Positions 41,426 through 54,800 of a DNA stretch of 64,000 nucleotides are shown here, piece after piece. The stretch spans positions 10,000,001 to 10,064,000 of the forward strand of contig OX335647.2 in NCBI GenBank assembly GCA_946894095.1, written 5' to 3'. Under the pieces are notes generated by a model. The model had not been told where the DNA came from. It did no database searches and saw only the letters and a program-made list of their open reading frames with translations. Positions within the stretch are counted from its first letter, which is position 1; every line of letters starts with the position of its first letter. Position numbers and translations under genes: made by a program. The DNA is from Incurvaria masculella. Lineage: Eukaryota; Arthropoda; Insecta; Lepidoptera; Incurvariidae.

Positions 41426-42249
41426 TTTCTGTGAGTTCACCACAGCCTTAATCGTATAGAATGTATGAAAAGATGTGTATGTAAAGAAGTCTAAAGAAGT
41501 ACGCTGTGATCGAACCTTAGGGCGCTCTATCATCTCTGATTACACCTCCGGGGAAGCGGCGTTATGGTATGAATATATGTTTTTAAGTAATATTAATATA
41601 TGTTAAAGTGAATAGAAATAAGAAAGACTGTAATAAATAAGATGGTGCCTTTGTGAGGGATCCTTGTCGATTATTTATTTTTAGTAAATACATTATTAAT
41701 TCGAAGACTAATTATCTAGAGTCAGGTACTTAAGAAATCTAACGGTGGGGAGGACGATTGAATGCAGATAAGTGTGTTATTAATAAATGTTTCATTTTAA
41801 AAAACAATAGTCATTATTAACTTATATTTTATCAATCAAGACTACTGCAGAATATGTGTTACCGAAGACTATTCAATTCAAATTATGTGTATTCCTTGAA
41901 TCTAAAAAGTAAAACTATGTGAAAAATTTATGAAAATTATATTATAACTATCGACGTCTACTGTTTATTTTATCGATAACTGTACACGTCATGTCAAGTC
42001 CCTAGCGAGTTTACGCGAGAATTTGGTGGGAGACCGTGTGCAACGAACGTTATGGTTTCGATGTATCTGTGAATTCTTACTGTGTTCGTTCAATTTCTTA
42101 GTGTGCGCTCATTTCAACGCAACGGAGATTTACACGAGTGTGCGAAAAGCCATCATAGTGAGCGTGGACCTACTTTCCCGCTCCCCACTAGAATTTACAG
42201 AAACGAATGCATGCTAAAGCACTGCTTTGGCGTCTCCCGTCCTAAATGC
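41426..42249. other. Intergenic stretch
   Basis: AT-rich; 42000-42240 is more balanced in base composition and could include a 5' non-coding exon, but no splice-bounded frame is evident. Confidence 0.4.
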
Positions 42250-42799
42250 TTAAGGTGGCCCAACCCGCTCATTTCCCCATACAAAAGGGGAAAGAAGATC
42301 ACGCCTATATTTCTTGTCAGAGATCCAAAATTTTGCTCAATATAGCTTTATTTGATTGAACTAGATGTCTGATGACCATTGGCATTGTAAAATTGTGTTT
42401 GGTTTCCATGTTATAACGTCCGAAAGTTCGGATTTTTCGCGCGTTTTATACAATAACTTTGGAGTTGGATTACGCAATGATAAAGTAAGAACATCTTAAA
42501 AAGATTAGTCATCAGACATAGCTTATTTAATCAAGATTTATAATCGATTTGGTGTTTGTTAGATTTTTGACTACAACGGTCGTGGTTTACTTTTAGCTAT
42601 AAGTCGTTTCGAAATTAAAATTTTCGTATATCTTACCAAATCATACACTATGCACATTGTCTTTTTTGTGGACAGGTTGCATCTTCCTCATAACGGAGCC
42701 TGTCTTATTCTTAGAAACAGAGAAGGTCCCAGAGCGCAACAGCACGGTTTTGTACCGTGCCCGCAAATGAGTTGAGGCCGCCGGGTTGGGCCACCTTAA
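42250..42799 (-). mobile_element. TTAA-bounded non-autonomous DNA transposon, copy 6 (550 bp)
   Basis: TTAAGGTGGCCCAACCCGCT at the left; CGGGTTGGGCCACCTTAA at the right. Nearly identical to copy 4 but inverted. Confidence 0.93.
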
Positions 42800-43374
42800 G
42801 ATCGATTGTGATATAGTGCCACATAGCTTTATTTTGCGCGTGGCCAAAATCGGAACAAAACGGTCGCCGTCGTGAACGTCATTCGGCAATCGGAATTCCC
42901 CATATGCTGTCCTCTGTCTTTGTCGAATGTTTTTAGGAATGTTAACGCGTTAAATCGTCCCTAAGGTTTACAAAAGTGGAGTTCGAGAGATTGTTTTGAA
43001 GGTGCGAAAGTTCTACGAGGCCGAAAAGGAAATAAATTGGCTATAATTCCATTTCAAAACGTTACTAAGGGCCGGGTGCACGAAAGGACAAAAAAAAATC
43101 AAACACGTCACTTTGTGTGGACAGTATGGAAGGAACTCTATGCGGATCATTAAAAGTGACGTGTTTCAACATAGATCATCTCAGCCGTCTCTTCGTGCAA
43201 CCGGGGCTAAGCGCGTCTACGCGGCTACGGGGTTGTGTTGCCATTATATCGATGCAAGTTATCCACAGATTATTCTTATTAGAATTATTTTCCAGGTATG
43301 TATTTGTATTGATATTTCTCTTTGAATATTGAAAGCACTGCATTGAAAGAAAATGTGGTCCGAGGATTAGTCAG
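42800..43374. other. Intergenic stretch
   Basis: No recognised gene. Two overlapping 70-codon ORFs at 43113-43332 are mutually exclusive and featureless. ACGTCACTTT..GTGTGGACAG and a reverse AAGTGACGTGTTT at 43085-43165 form a weak inverted pair. Confidence 0.4.
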
Positions 43375-43503
43375 TTACAGTCGTTTTCACAGTGAACTGT
43401 CGAATCTTAGCACGCGGATTAGCACCTGACCAACCACACAAAATTGCTATTTAGTCCGGCGATAATCCAGTATTAAAATTAGTCTGCCCATTCTGAATAC
43501 TAT
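43375..43503. mobile_element. Diverged GTCGTATTCAGAGAG-type MITE copy
   Basis: AGTCGTTTTCACAGTGAACT, GGATTAGCACCTGACC, TTTAGTCCGGCGATAAT, TTAGTCTGCCCATTCTGAATACTA: reverse orientation of the family interior. Confidence 0.6.
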
Positions 43504-44250
43504 TGTTACTCTGTGGGTGTTATGTCGGTGTCGATACTGTTTGCAAAGATGTGATTGACAAAATAGTTGCATAATGAGTCAACAACGACTGTGAAATTCA
43601 CAGTGTGAATCACAGGCGAAGATGAATTTCAATAGTGGACTTCCGACATGGCTGCATTGCGAAAGATTTTTCCTTTCCGTAAAGAGAAAAAAGATTACTT
43701 TGCCCGCTGTCAGACGTGACAGGTAATAATTTCGTAAAATGAGGTGAGGGTCCCCCTTTCGTAAAATGTTTCCAATTTTTCATTGGAAAAATCCCGGAAC
43801 AAATTGTGTGCGAAACAATTGTGTGTTAGATGGAAGTGATATGAATACTGTCCGATCATGTAGTCTTTCGCCACTGCATTAATAATTATTTAGCAATATT
43901 TTCGCAAATCGATGACTGCTGCTGGAATGTGACGGTATACTCACGGTACGCGTTCTCCCCTTGTTGCACAGCCAGCCTTCTGCCGAGGTCGCCCGGTTGC
44001 TCTCCGTTCTGTCAGTGCTTATCAGATTTATCTCTGTTGGCAAGGCTTTTCACGCCCTGCTCATGCTAAATAACCAAGACTTTTATTAAATGAGTCATAC
44101 TTTAATAATTGTAAAGTTAAATATATTATGAGATTTTTTTCACCTGATAGTATTGCTGTTTCTTCGTTACCTTAAACTGTTTTACCAAATATTTGTTAGA
44201 GGTACCATTCATGTCCTCAGTGTACTATAATATGAATGTAGAGGTTTTCG

Positions 44251-44610
44251 CCATGGATATTAAACGTAAAAATGTGATCGTTTTGCATTTGGCTGGAAAA
44301 CCACAAACAGTCATCATTCGGTGGCTCCGATATTTACGTGTGAACAAAATGTTAGCACATCGAACCATTGAGTGTTATAACCATATCGGGTACGGCATGG
44401 AGGGGGTCATCCGAAAATAGCAACATCACGTGATATGGTTTGAAAGGTGAAGGCTCGAATTCAAAGAAATCCTCGCCCGAGTGCTGCAAAATTGGCAAAA
44501 AGTCTGAAAGTATCTGACTCAAGTATTCGGCGCATACGGAAAAAAGAACTGAAATTGAAGCCAGATGTCAGATCAAGAATTTCCATCAAGGGCGCTGGTC
44601 CCTCTCCATT
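44251..44610 (+). pseudogene. Degenerate Tc1/mariner-like transposase fragment
   Basis: First frame from ATG at 44251: MDIKRKNVIVLHLAGKPQTV with WLRYLRVNK, a helix-turn-helix start. After a frameshift: VKARIQRNPRPSAAKLAKSL KVSDSSIRRIRKKELKLKP, matching the RIRRNPxRSxxKxAxxL..S.xSxxRILKxxLGLKP pattern of mariner-like transposases. The DDE/D catalytic domain is absent. Confidence 0.82.
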
Positions 44611-45560
44611 ATAACATTATATTATCCAAAAATATTTGTGTTTCTAAAATATTTTATTTGAGGGTAACAGACCGCTTTCTACCCACCGTGCAACCATGGA
44701 AGACATCCGTGGCAATACATCTATTAGGAGTTTAAATTCATGAAATGAAACAGTCATAAATATTTTATTATTTTTGTACTAATTTTCAATTCAATCTTTC
44801 AGCAACTTTGGATTTATTGTGGAATGTCAACAGAACTATAGAGGTGGGTAAATTCAATTGAATAATTTTGGCTCTAACATCCATGTGATTGGCGATGCAT
44901 GTTTCTCTAACCAGTATGCCCTTACAACTGATAATCACGATAAGCCAGCGCTAATAGCTCCTACTATTGGCGCCGGCTTCCCGTCAGAATAAAAAAATTA
45001 TAATGAAGAAAAGCTGCTACTTGGAAAATCAATGGTGACTGCACACTTTAGTAATTTTTTTGGGAAAGTGGAGGTTTTTGCGAGTTTATAACATAATAAA
45101 GATCCCCTACCGTTCGCATTGCATTCAATTGATATCAAATATTAATTTGGTTCTGAAAATCATCCTATGTCAAACAGCAAATTTTGACACCAGAACCACC
45201 TTATTGCAATGTGCAAAAGATTGTTTATCCCTTACAAGGTGATCCATATGTTCATCGTGATTTTGGCGCAAAATTAGGCAAAAAACCTAAGGGAGTCAGT
45301 CAATGGCGTAATCTAATTCGTCTTGCATATGCAAAGAAATATGTGTAAGTTAAGGTAATTTTTTTCTGCAAATAAATATTTGTCAAACCGTCTTAGTCAC
45401 GGAATGTTATTGTCCTTATGTTAATAAAAAAATTGTGTCCTTTTTCTTAGAACAGTAGAACAGCATAACACATCTCTGTACGCTGTGCGTAAGGCAAGTG
45501 AAACCAATCACTTGCTTTTGACGGCAACTTATTATTGGTATCTTTCAATGTTACCCGCAG
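44611..45560. other. Region upstream of hyccin exon 1
   Basis: AT-rich. At 45241-45348 a plus-strand frame reads DPYVHRDFGAKLGKKPKGVSQWRN to a TAA; I do not recognise it. The 5' UTR exon of hyccin must lie at or before this region. Confidence 0.4.
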
Positions 45561-45816
45561 GTGGAATGAGCCGAGACAGCTCAGAAGAGAGGACTCAAAT
45601 GAGCTAAAGGCAGCCACAATGGGGGAGTGGCGGCCGTTGATTTCCGAGTGGCTAACGGAGTACGCGGCTCTGCAGGAGTCCGAGATTCGCAGTTTTGCGG
45701 CAGAACACGAGCATAACCACGAGATCGCGGCCGCCGTGCACGGCCTGCTCTGTGATGAGAGCCATGGCGACACCAGTTCTAACAGCAGTTCAGAATCCAT
45801 TGATCAAAATAGTCAG
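45561..45816 (+). CDS. FAM126A: Hyccin exon 1 (5' UTR 45561-45618, residues 1-66)
   Basis: ATG at 45619 in a good context (CCACAATGGGG). The frame is open upstream to 45535, but that part precedes the acceptor. MGEWRPLISEWLTEYAAL aligns with the hyccin start. It ends in a Ser-rich stretch (SSNSSSES) before donor GTGAGG; phase 0. Confidence 0.85.
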
Positions 45817-48800
45817 GTGAGGCGTCTACTACTATGAATACCTACTTCTACTACTACTTACTCGTACTAAAACGCTTCGATCTTCGCCCGGGGAGCCAAG
45901 AAGCCATTTTAGGAGGTACAGCTAAGTAATATTTAACTTAAATTCAGCATTATGTGAATATATTTCACAAAAGCACACCCATTAATTAGGTGCGGCTTAG
46001 TAAAGACGTTTCTCCCCTTATCATTTTGTAAAGAAAGAAAGTTCATTCTTGTCTTATAAATAGTTTTTTTATATGAATCAACATTGGCAGTTGCATTTAG
46101 ATCTAAGTATGTATTTCATAATTGTGGACGGAAAAATATGTTATGTAAACCCGTGAAGTTTCTTTGCGGGTTCTTCTTTACTGGGTTGATCGAATCTGCG
46201 GATCTTTGTGACGTAACTTGGTGTAGTTTGACTACCAAAAAGTTTAAATAAATGAAATGAAATGAAACATGAAATTACCTACGATTATCAAACCTACTAT
46301 CATGCTATCACAACACATTACAATGGCCAAATGGTATGGCATGAAAATGCTAAACCTATTTTCATTGCCGTGTGGACCATCTTTCATATAATGCGAGTAT
46401 AGCAACCCATGCGGGCTATGCAGTGTAGAAACCCTACTGCCTACAGGCTCGTAAGAAAGCCTACAGTCTTTCATGGGTTCCGAGTCATAGTTTTAAATGT
46501 TTCTTAACTGAACCTTATGTAAATAGATAGATGGTGGAATAGATTCATTACCCTATCAATTCCCCATACTATGGGTGATAACTGTTTTCATGCTCTTAAT
46601 GTTTTACTAGGTTTTTGAAATTTTTGATTCGAAAATATATTGTCAAAGTCTATGCCTGTATGTTTAGATTTTTCTAATAAACCTTTAATGTTGGAAGATA
46701 TTTACTTATTTATTACTTGATTTATTATATTGATTTATTATTTCGAAAATAGTTGTCTTAAAAAATTAAAACATCTAGGCAAAGAATGAAGCTTTCTCAA
46801 ATAATTTTAAAAAATATATTAAACTCTGACAACTTTTGCATGGCATGGAAGACGATTTCGTTAGTTTAATGGCAGTCGCTGTGCAAAATTGTGCCTTGGC
46901 CAATGCATCAAGAAAGCATTTTGCTAAAGATAAATCGCACCCGAAAACATTTCCTAACAAACAGAGTTGTGGATAATTGGAACGGCCTACCTGAGGAAAT
47001 AATAAGTGCATCGTCAGTAAATGTTTTCAAAAACCAACTGGATCTTTACTTAAAATAAAAAATATATATATAAATAAAAAAAAATTATAAAAAAAAATTC
47101 ATAGACAATAAATAAATAAATAAGTGCAAGTACTTAAAAACAAAAGTGCAAGTGCATAAAAAGAAGTGCACATTATTTACAATATAATTACATGCATGCA
47201 TTACAATATAATAATAATAATAATAAACATTTTAAATATTTGATTTCCGCTGCCTTCACGGCAGCCTTAAGAAACGTGATATCAATAAATTGGGATGTTT
47301 CTAAATACAACTTCCTTGCACAATTATCACGTAAGCATTTCTCTGGCAGCTGCTGGAGCAAGTGTGCGTGCAGCTGTTCAGCTTCTACCGGTCCCGCGAG
47401 GTGGAGCTGCAGCGGTTCTGCCTGCAGTTCCTGCCCTCGCTCGTGAGCACCTACCTCAGCTCGGTTGCGCGCGGCGACAAGAAAACCTGCCGCTGCATCG
47501 AAACCCTCCTCATAGGTGCATTGGCTTACCATCTTAAAACAATTTCGATAATAACTTCCAATTATAACTCAACAAGTGACGTCACAGGCAGTTTTCTTTT
47601 CAATTATTATGCCACAGTTTGGAGTGTGCGTTAACTTCAGTTTTGTTAAATGCCTATTGATCTTTATAATTAATAACGACTATGTCATAATATCATAACG
47701 GTAGTTGTGTGGTATTAGCCATCCATATCAGGTCGCTTAAAAAAAATGTCCAGCAAGTGTTTTTGCTTGTTTGAAAGAAAGCAAGAAATTGCATTGCATA
47801 CATGTCAATGATTACATAGTAACGTAAAGTATTTTTATGATTTTGTTCATGTAAGAAATCTTGTTTTTTTTTTCAGGGCTGTACAATTTTGAAGTTGTAG
47901 ATGAATCCGGTAAACCCAAAGTAGTTTCATTTAGATTACCATCGTTGGCACAGGCCTCTATTTATCATGAGGTGAGTTACTTTCTTCCACATTTATTACA
48001 CCAGTAGCGAATAATATACCTTTTAGGTACCTATCAGATTGTATCATGTGTAAATTTAATTCAATACAAGTATGGAAAATAGTATTCCAAGAATCCTATA
48101 CTTTACTGTTTTCCCTTAAGACAGTCGTTACCCTAACAATTCACCATACTTTGGACGATAACTGTTTAAATGTTTTAAACATTTTACTAGGTTTTTTTTT
48201 TAATTTTGAATTCTAAAATATATTGTTAAAACGTACATCTGTATGAAAATGAAAATATTAACTAATAAACATTGGAAAAATGTGGTCTTTTTTTTACAAT
48301 GTTTATTTTGTTCATTCTAGTTTAAGTTTTTTTTTTACTGTGAAATACAGATATTTACACATAAATACAAACATGGACATATAATCAAGTTTTCAAAGGT
48401 GATTAAACATTTTTAATTAAAATCTGAAAAGATCATTTTAGGGGTAGGGAAACGTTAGGGTCTGGAAGACTATTTCGCAAGTTTTATTCGTAATTGGTGT
48501 GCAAAAGTGTGTCTTGGCCAATTGACATAGAGAGCATTCCTTCAAATTTCGAAATCTCAGAGCCCCGTTTACTTCACGATGAACCACTGAACAACGGTTC
48601 AGTTGAATGTGGTAACTTTACAGCCACTGTCGCTAGCACCCCAGTTTCTGACGGAGAGTGCGCTACGGCGCTGGGAGGAGTGCAACACGAAGCTGGTGAG
48701 CTGGGGCCCACTGCCGCAGGTGGAAGCCCTCAACGCACAGAACCGTCTCAAAGTCATGACTGCGCTGCTCTTTGTCTACAATCGGCAGCTAAGCTTATTG

Positions 48801-51800
48801 CCTAGAATGGCGTTAAGACACCTCTGCACGGCCGCATCTAGGTAAATTATTTTTTTATAATTAGGTTTTAATTTTATATCTTTGTGCATTTTGGGTTTAA
48901 ACTAAGTTTAAACATAAGGTTAGGTTTAGATGAAGATACTGAAGAGAACATTGTTTACGCACCTTCTATAATTAGGATATTTCATGGTGCTGGTGTATCT
49001 CGTGTGGATTGGTATCGTCCCAAATCCAACGAATTTGTTTTTTTTTTTCAAAAATGGGCCTCTTCGCTGCAGATGATTTTTTTAGTAAAATTTTTGACCG
49101 ATGTCCAACTGCCATTTCTCAAACAGAGCACTGATTTTGTTTGATGCTATAACCTTTCATTGTGATTTGTCATATACTGCTGAACAATTCACAACAAATG
49201 TGACGGATGTTGTTTTAACAAAATGGCCAGTGCTGTAACATTTAAAATTTGTATCGTCCATTAAAAGACCTTTTAGAACCTTTATTTTTAAAAACGATAA
49301 CAAATAAACTTTATAAAAGTTTAAGAAATAAAAAAGACATATTTTTTAGAAACGAAATATGTACTTTTTTTTCAAAGTTTTGATAGGACTTTAGCCGCAT
49401 TGCGGTTATGCCAGTCCCATAGTAACTATTGTCACAGTTGTAAGGTCTCCCTAACCTTTTAAAGCTAAAGAGGCCTTAAAAAATTGTATTAATGTTTTAC
49501 AATTTTGAGATGGTGATTGCGATAATGCATAATCAATTCCGAAAAAATAGTTGTAAGCATCTAACTTCAATTTGTCCATTAATTTTCGCCTCAGTGGTTC
49601 GTTCTGCACACACTCTATCAAAATGTGAAATTGGTCTTCAGTCTTATTACATACATTACAATTAGGTGAATCCATTTTTCGCATCAGATAGGCACTTTTA
49701 TTTAGTGGAGTGTGTCCTGATCGGAGTCTTAAAGTAATTACAATGTCAGTGCGGGAGAGACCTGAGCTTTCGAACCATGGTCTTCGAAGCGGCTCATCTT
49801 GGAGAGTCTTGTACTAAATGCCCGTCTCCACCGATCTCCTGTCAAAGTGCTCTTTCCATTTAGTGCTACAGAATTCCTTAGCATCCGTCAAAAGATCTCT
49901 AACGAAAGGCTTACATGTCCAAGTATTGTCACAATTCACTGCACTTTTTGCTAACTTGTCAGCCCGCTCGTTGCCTTCTAAGCCAATGTGATTATTGCGG
50001 CCTCAGTGAAAAAAAGACCAGTAAGCAACTACAACAGTCCATTTAACGTCAATTTTACAGTTAAGGTATATCTATGCTTAGTTAATGACATAAGAAGAAA
50101 GAAGACTGATACTTTATAAACATAACATTGGACAGAGATGGTGCTCTCCAGCCTTAATAATATGTATTACCTGCAGGATAGTAACGCAAGGGTTCGCACC
50201 GACTAAAACAGCGAGCAGCGCGGGCAAGCCGACGCCCCGGATCCCTGTGTCCTCCGGCTTTCTGCTGGAGCTCGTGCACGGTGCCTACTTTGCCATGTTC
50301 AACGAGTTCTACACACTGGCACTGCAGACCGTCACCGACGTGGACCGCCGCGGCAGCTACGAGGTACTGCCCGACGTCATGCTGGTCACCGGTGCCGTCC
50401 TCAACTCCCTGCACTGCAACCCCTCGGGTAAGTCAATTACATTTTTTTATATGGATAACCGCAATTACTTGCAGCGACAGTTTAAACTTATCAAAGTAAT
50501 CATTTGGTTTATAGACTTAGAGGGTTAATATCACTCTTAATGTCATGATCTGCACCTAAGCACCTCATTGAAAATAGATGCCATGACCTTCGCTACATTG
50601 CATGGCTACTTCAATGTCAATAGAAAACGCGGACAATTGTCATGGCCACTTCAACCATCATCATTCAAAACGAGGGTACAAACTTGGACATTATTAACCC
50701 TGCGATCAGTCCCCTACTTACTGATGGGACAGTTTAATGTTGAAATTGAACCACAAAGGACAAATCCCTAAGTCGCCTTTCACGATATGTACAGAAAGAA
50801 CTGCCGAAGGCCCGCTTGTATTATTTTCACTTGCCGGAACCCACACAGAACATTCAACCAATTTGTTAAAGAAAGAATATGGCACAACAGGGCAGCCGTG
50901 CGACGGGCCCATGGGCATCAGTGTGGCGCTCTCACCTGCCACCACCACGCTCACCGTCTCCAAGTCTATGATCACCAACGCCTCATTCCGTACCAAGAAG
51001 CTGCCAGGTGAATTTATCCCACAATTTGGAATGACAGTTTGCCTGGAAATAACATGTATAGAGGTGTCTTGGAACGAACATCGTAGTAGTGTAACAGTTA
51101 TATTGTATGTTTCAACTGATATGAATTACTAAATTATCTCAACTGAGTACAAAAATTTTTTGCCGTTAACTTCATTAATGGAAAAACACGTAAATCACAT
51201 CATTTGAGACTGTCTAGCCTGATGTATGACGCATTAATTTGAGAAATCAAGAATTAATATTTTTTCGACTGTGTAGCCTTTTTTCCTTCAACAGATTGTA
51301 GATTGCCTTTTTGATCTATTGGTTAGACTGCCTTTTTTTATCTTTTGATTGAATTTATGATGAATTTTATTGATGCTTGCATTCTGGAAACATGCATTGA
51401 AAAATGATTAAGTTCAATTTACGTTGAATACCAATTTCTGTGTTATAAGAACTGCAACATTCAGATTACACGTCACAGGATAAAAATAAATATGTCAGAC
51501 AAATTTTACTGTTAATACTGCTAATGTATTTTAGTGACGACATTACCATTTACCAATACTTTCGTTTTAAAGTGTTTATCCATTTTGTTGATTGCTTAGC
51601 ATAGACCTAATATTGATGTTAGCAGATTTATATGAATTTATTTATAGGATGCCATTCCACTGGCTCATCTCACTGGAAGTGTTGCTGATGGTTGTGATAA
51701 TTGTTCTAACCATTATATCACTAGCTCATTATTGAAGGTCTCTACCATCGCTCTATTCACAAACGATATTTGTGAGATGGTTTGCAGACATTGTTCAAAG

Positions 51801-54800
51801 TTACAAAGCTTGTCTTGTTATAATGAATTAAGCTCTATCATGTTAACATTTTAAAATATTTACATCTTTGAATATATTCTTTTTTAAATACCATCTACAC
51901 ACTTTATTTTTCTGGCTTCCGTTCGGTCAATATCGACCGAGGGTTTTTCGCCATAATCGACCTTATTGCCTAAGTCGAAGGAAGGTCGATGTTGTCAGAA
52001 ATGATGGTGAGAAAATCTCCTTATTAAAAAGGAAGAAAGACATAAAAATATGTCATGCGAAAAAAATACCTTAGGGAAAGTAAGGATTAAAGACTAGCAA
52101 GACATTTGCAATCTGTTGTCTACGAAATTAATTAGCACTGCATCTCTTAAGGGCCTTGACTCATCAACAAAGGATAGTACCAAGTCTATGGTCACTATTA
52201 CATATCATTTCTCAATGCATCCATCCGGCTATAGAACCGTAGTTCATAATGTTCCGACAATAAATTGTCACACAGCTAAACTGTATAACAGATGAATGCG
52301 GTAATTTTTGCATGCTGCCAAATGAATGTTATTGGCCAGACGATCTCGAGGTAGAGTTGTGGAGTAGGCACGGGGTGGGGGCGGTGGCGGGGGTACACGA
52401 CGTGCCCTCGCTGCTGCACCTGGCGCCGTGGCTCCATGCGCACCCCGGACACTGGCACCTGCCTCTGTGGAAGCTCCCCGCCGAGGACACCATCTCGGAG
52501 AGATCTGAATGTTCCTCGTGCGATATTGAAGAGGGTTTGGAGGGTTACGTGAAGCAATACATTCCCAAGTTTCTTACGGAGAGGGGGCTGCCCGATTGAA
52601 TTAGCGAATGACTGACCCTATAAAGATGCTTAGGTACGGTCTTGGATAAAATCTAGGTACGGTCATGGATAAACTTTTTATGAACACACGCACCTACAAG
52701 TTATTTTATTGGTTTTTCTCACATTAAGAGCTCTAAAGGTCGAATCTGAATAATTTTAACCATACAAGTCCGACCTTGGATTCCTGTCTCACATCGTCAG
52801 TCAGAAATCTAATTCATTATTATTATATAGCTGAAAATGTGTTGTTTGCTATTATGTTAACGCACAGGAAGCACACATTTTGCTATATCTTTTTTCACCT
52901 TTTCGGAATTAATGTTTGATACAAATTTTGATACAAACCAATCCCTTAATGACATAGATCTTTTTCTTTAAAAAGTATTAAAATGTTTCTTCACAATTCA
53001 GAGCCATTGAAAACTATTATCCTAGAACAACGTTGATATTTAGGATAGTCGAAATCTTCCTTACAACGCTCAGTATGACTGTGAAAGTCGGTTATGTTAC
53101 GCTGATAATTCGATGGTTTACATGGTTTATACGATAGTGGTCAGAGTTTACATATAATATACATAAAATAGAGTACTACATATCTAGTACTAGAGTACTA
53201 TAACAAAATTCATAGCATTTGTTATTTTTATTCATTTTAACTTATGAGTTATTTATGCACAAAATTGTGCTACGAAAACTAGACTAGAATAACTCATTTT
53301 TGTATAGGACTGATGCAGAACAAACTTGCAAAAATTTAAATTTTTACAAGGTGAATTTTACAAAGTTTACAATTAAATCGTCTCCACACAAATTTCATTG
53401 TTATTGCTTCATTATAGTCCAAACACAAGTTATCTTTCTATTATGAGTACATTCTAACACATGGAAGTAAATGGATAAAGGTATTCTATTGCATTATTAT
53501 TGTTGGATATCCATTTAATTCATAATTTGATGTGCTAATAAAGGACTGTTAACGATCCGACCATGCTGCATGCTTCGCAGGGTTCATGAATATTTCTTAG
53601 TTTTCAATCACACAAGTACTATACTGTATTATAAATGGCATCTCAAGAGTATACATAAATCATAAATTATTATGAGTTATAAAGCATTTTGAACAAAACA
53701 TTTATTTAAATTTTTCCCCTTTAAAATTAATAAAATAATTCATAACAAATGTTATGATTTTAACGGCAACAACATACCGTGCACACTTTTTTCCGTGGGA
53801 AACGAATTGTATCAATTTCTCCATTAGGGATCCTTCATATACTACGTGATGGATTTTGGGGGCAGAGGTCCAGCTCTCGGTCTCGTCCGGCTTTTCGAAT
53901 AGTTGTGTAAAATTACATTTTATGAATGCCCCGTAACTTGGGAAGGGGGTCACGGGCGGTCACCTAACCATAGAGGGAGGGTCCAAAATGCACTAAAATC
54001 CGTCACGTAGTTTACGAACGGTGCATCTCTCACAGGATCAATAACATTTTAACATCCTTATGTCACAAAACACATTCCTAATGGAACCCGAAATCTAAAA
54101 TCGTCAAATACATTTCCACACAATCGATCAGCATGCCATTAATCTCATATTCAATCTGCGAGAATGTGTTCAAAGAGTACAGACACACACACTGCCATTC
54201 GACTTTTTAAATACTGGCGCTTTAGTTGGTACATTTATTGTTTGCAGATAATTCGCCCCAAAGTAGCTGACACGTGTCGGCATGATGTGTGTTTGTGCAT
54301 GCTCTCTTAGTTCACTAAAGCAAAAGCAAGGTACCCCACACTTGGTTTACCGAGTAGCGCACGTAGACTTGTTGCTTGACACAAACCTGTGTTTTGTCTA
54401 TTGTAGATCTGTCTTTATGTTAGTTTTTTCATATTTGTGGTGGTAGATATGTACATTGTAGCATTACGTGCGGACACAGTGAATCGCATGGATCTGTTTA
54501 TTCTTGCCGTGTCAGCATTTATGTGGTATGGTTGATACTCATAATCCCATTTCGATTATATTCCTGTCATTAACGTAGGATTTTCCTGATTTTTATATTA
54601 AAACTTGCAATTTATAAAATATGTATAAAGACAGTATTTTTTTCTCCTTGATAAATATGTCTTGTGGAATAAAATGAAAATGATTTTGATGCTTCACATT
54701 TAAAAATTATATGTATTCCTACTGATAAATTTACCACTTTTAAGGAATATATGTATGTTGGAGCAAGGGCACATTAATAAAAGAAATAGTCCAGTAAAAA

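Larger units (their letters stand above)
45817..47349. other. FAM126A: Hyccin intron 1
   Basis: Contains repeat E copy 2 (46540-46925) and a LINE tail (46921-47058). The rest is AT-rich. Confidence 0.7.

Noticed and set aside
42641..42889. Minus-strand ORF shared with 25181-25486
   Set aside because: Common interior of a non-autonomous element. Frame not preserved in the other copies, so no evidence of coding.
48624..48638. Later acceptor for hyccin exon 4 (CACCCCAG)
   Set aside because: In frame, but using it deletes five residues that align ungapped with vertebrate hyccin; kept only as a possible alternative site.
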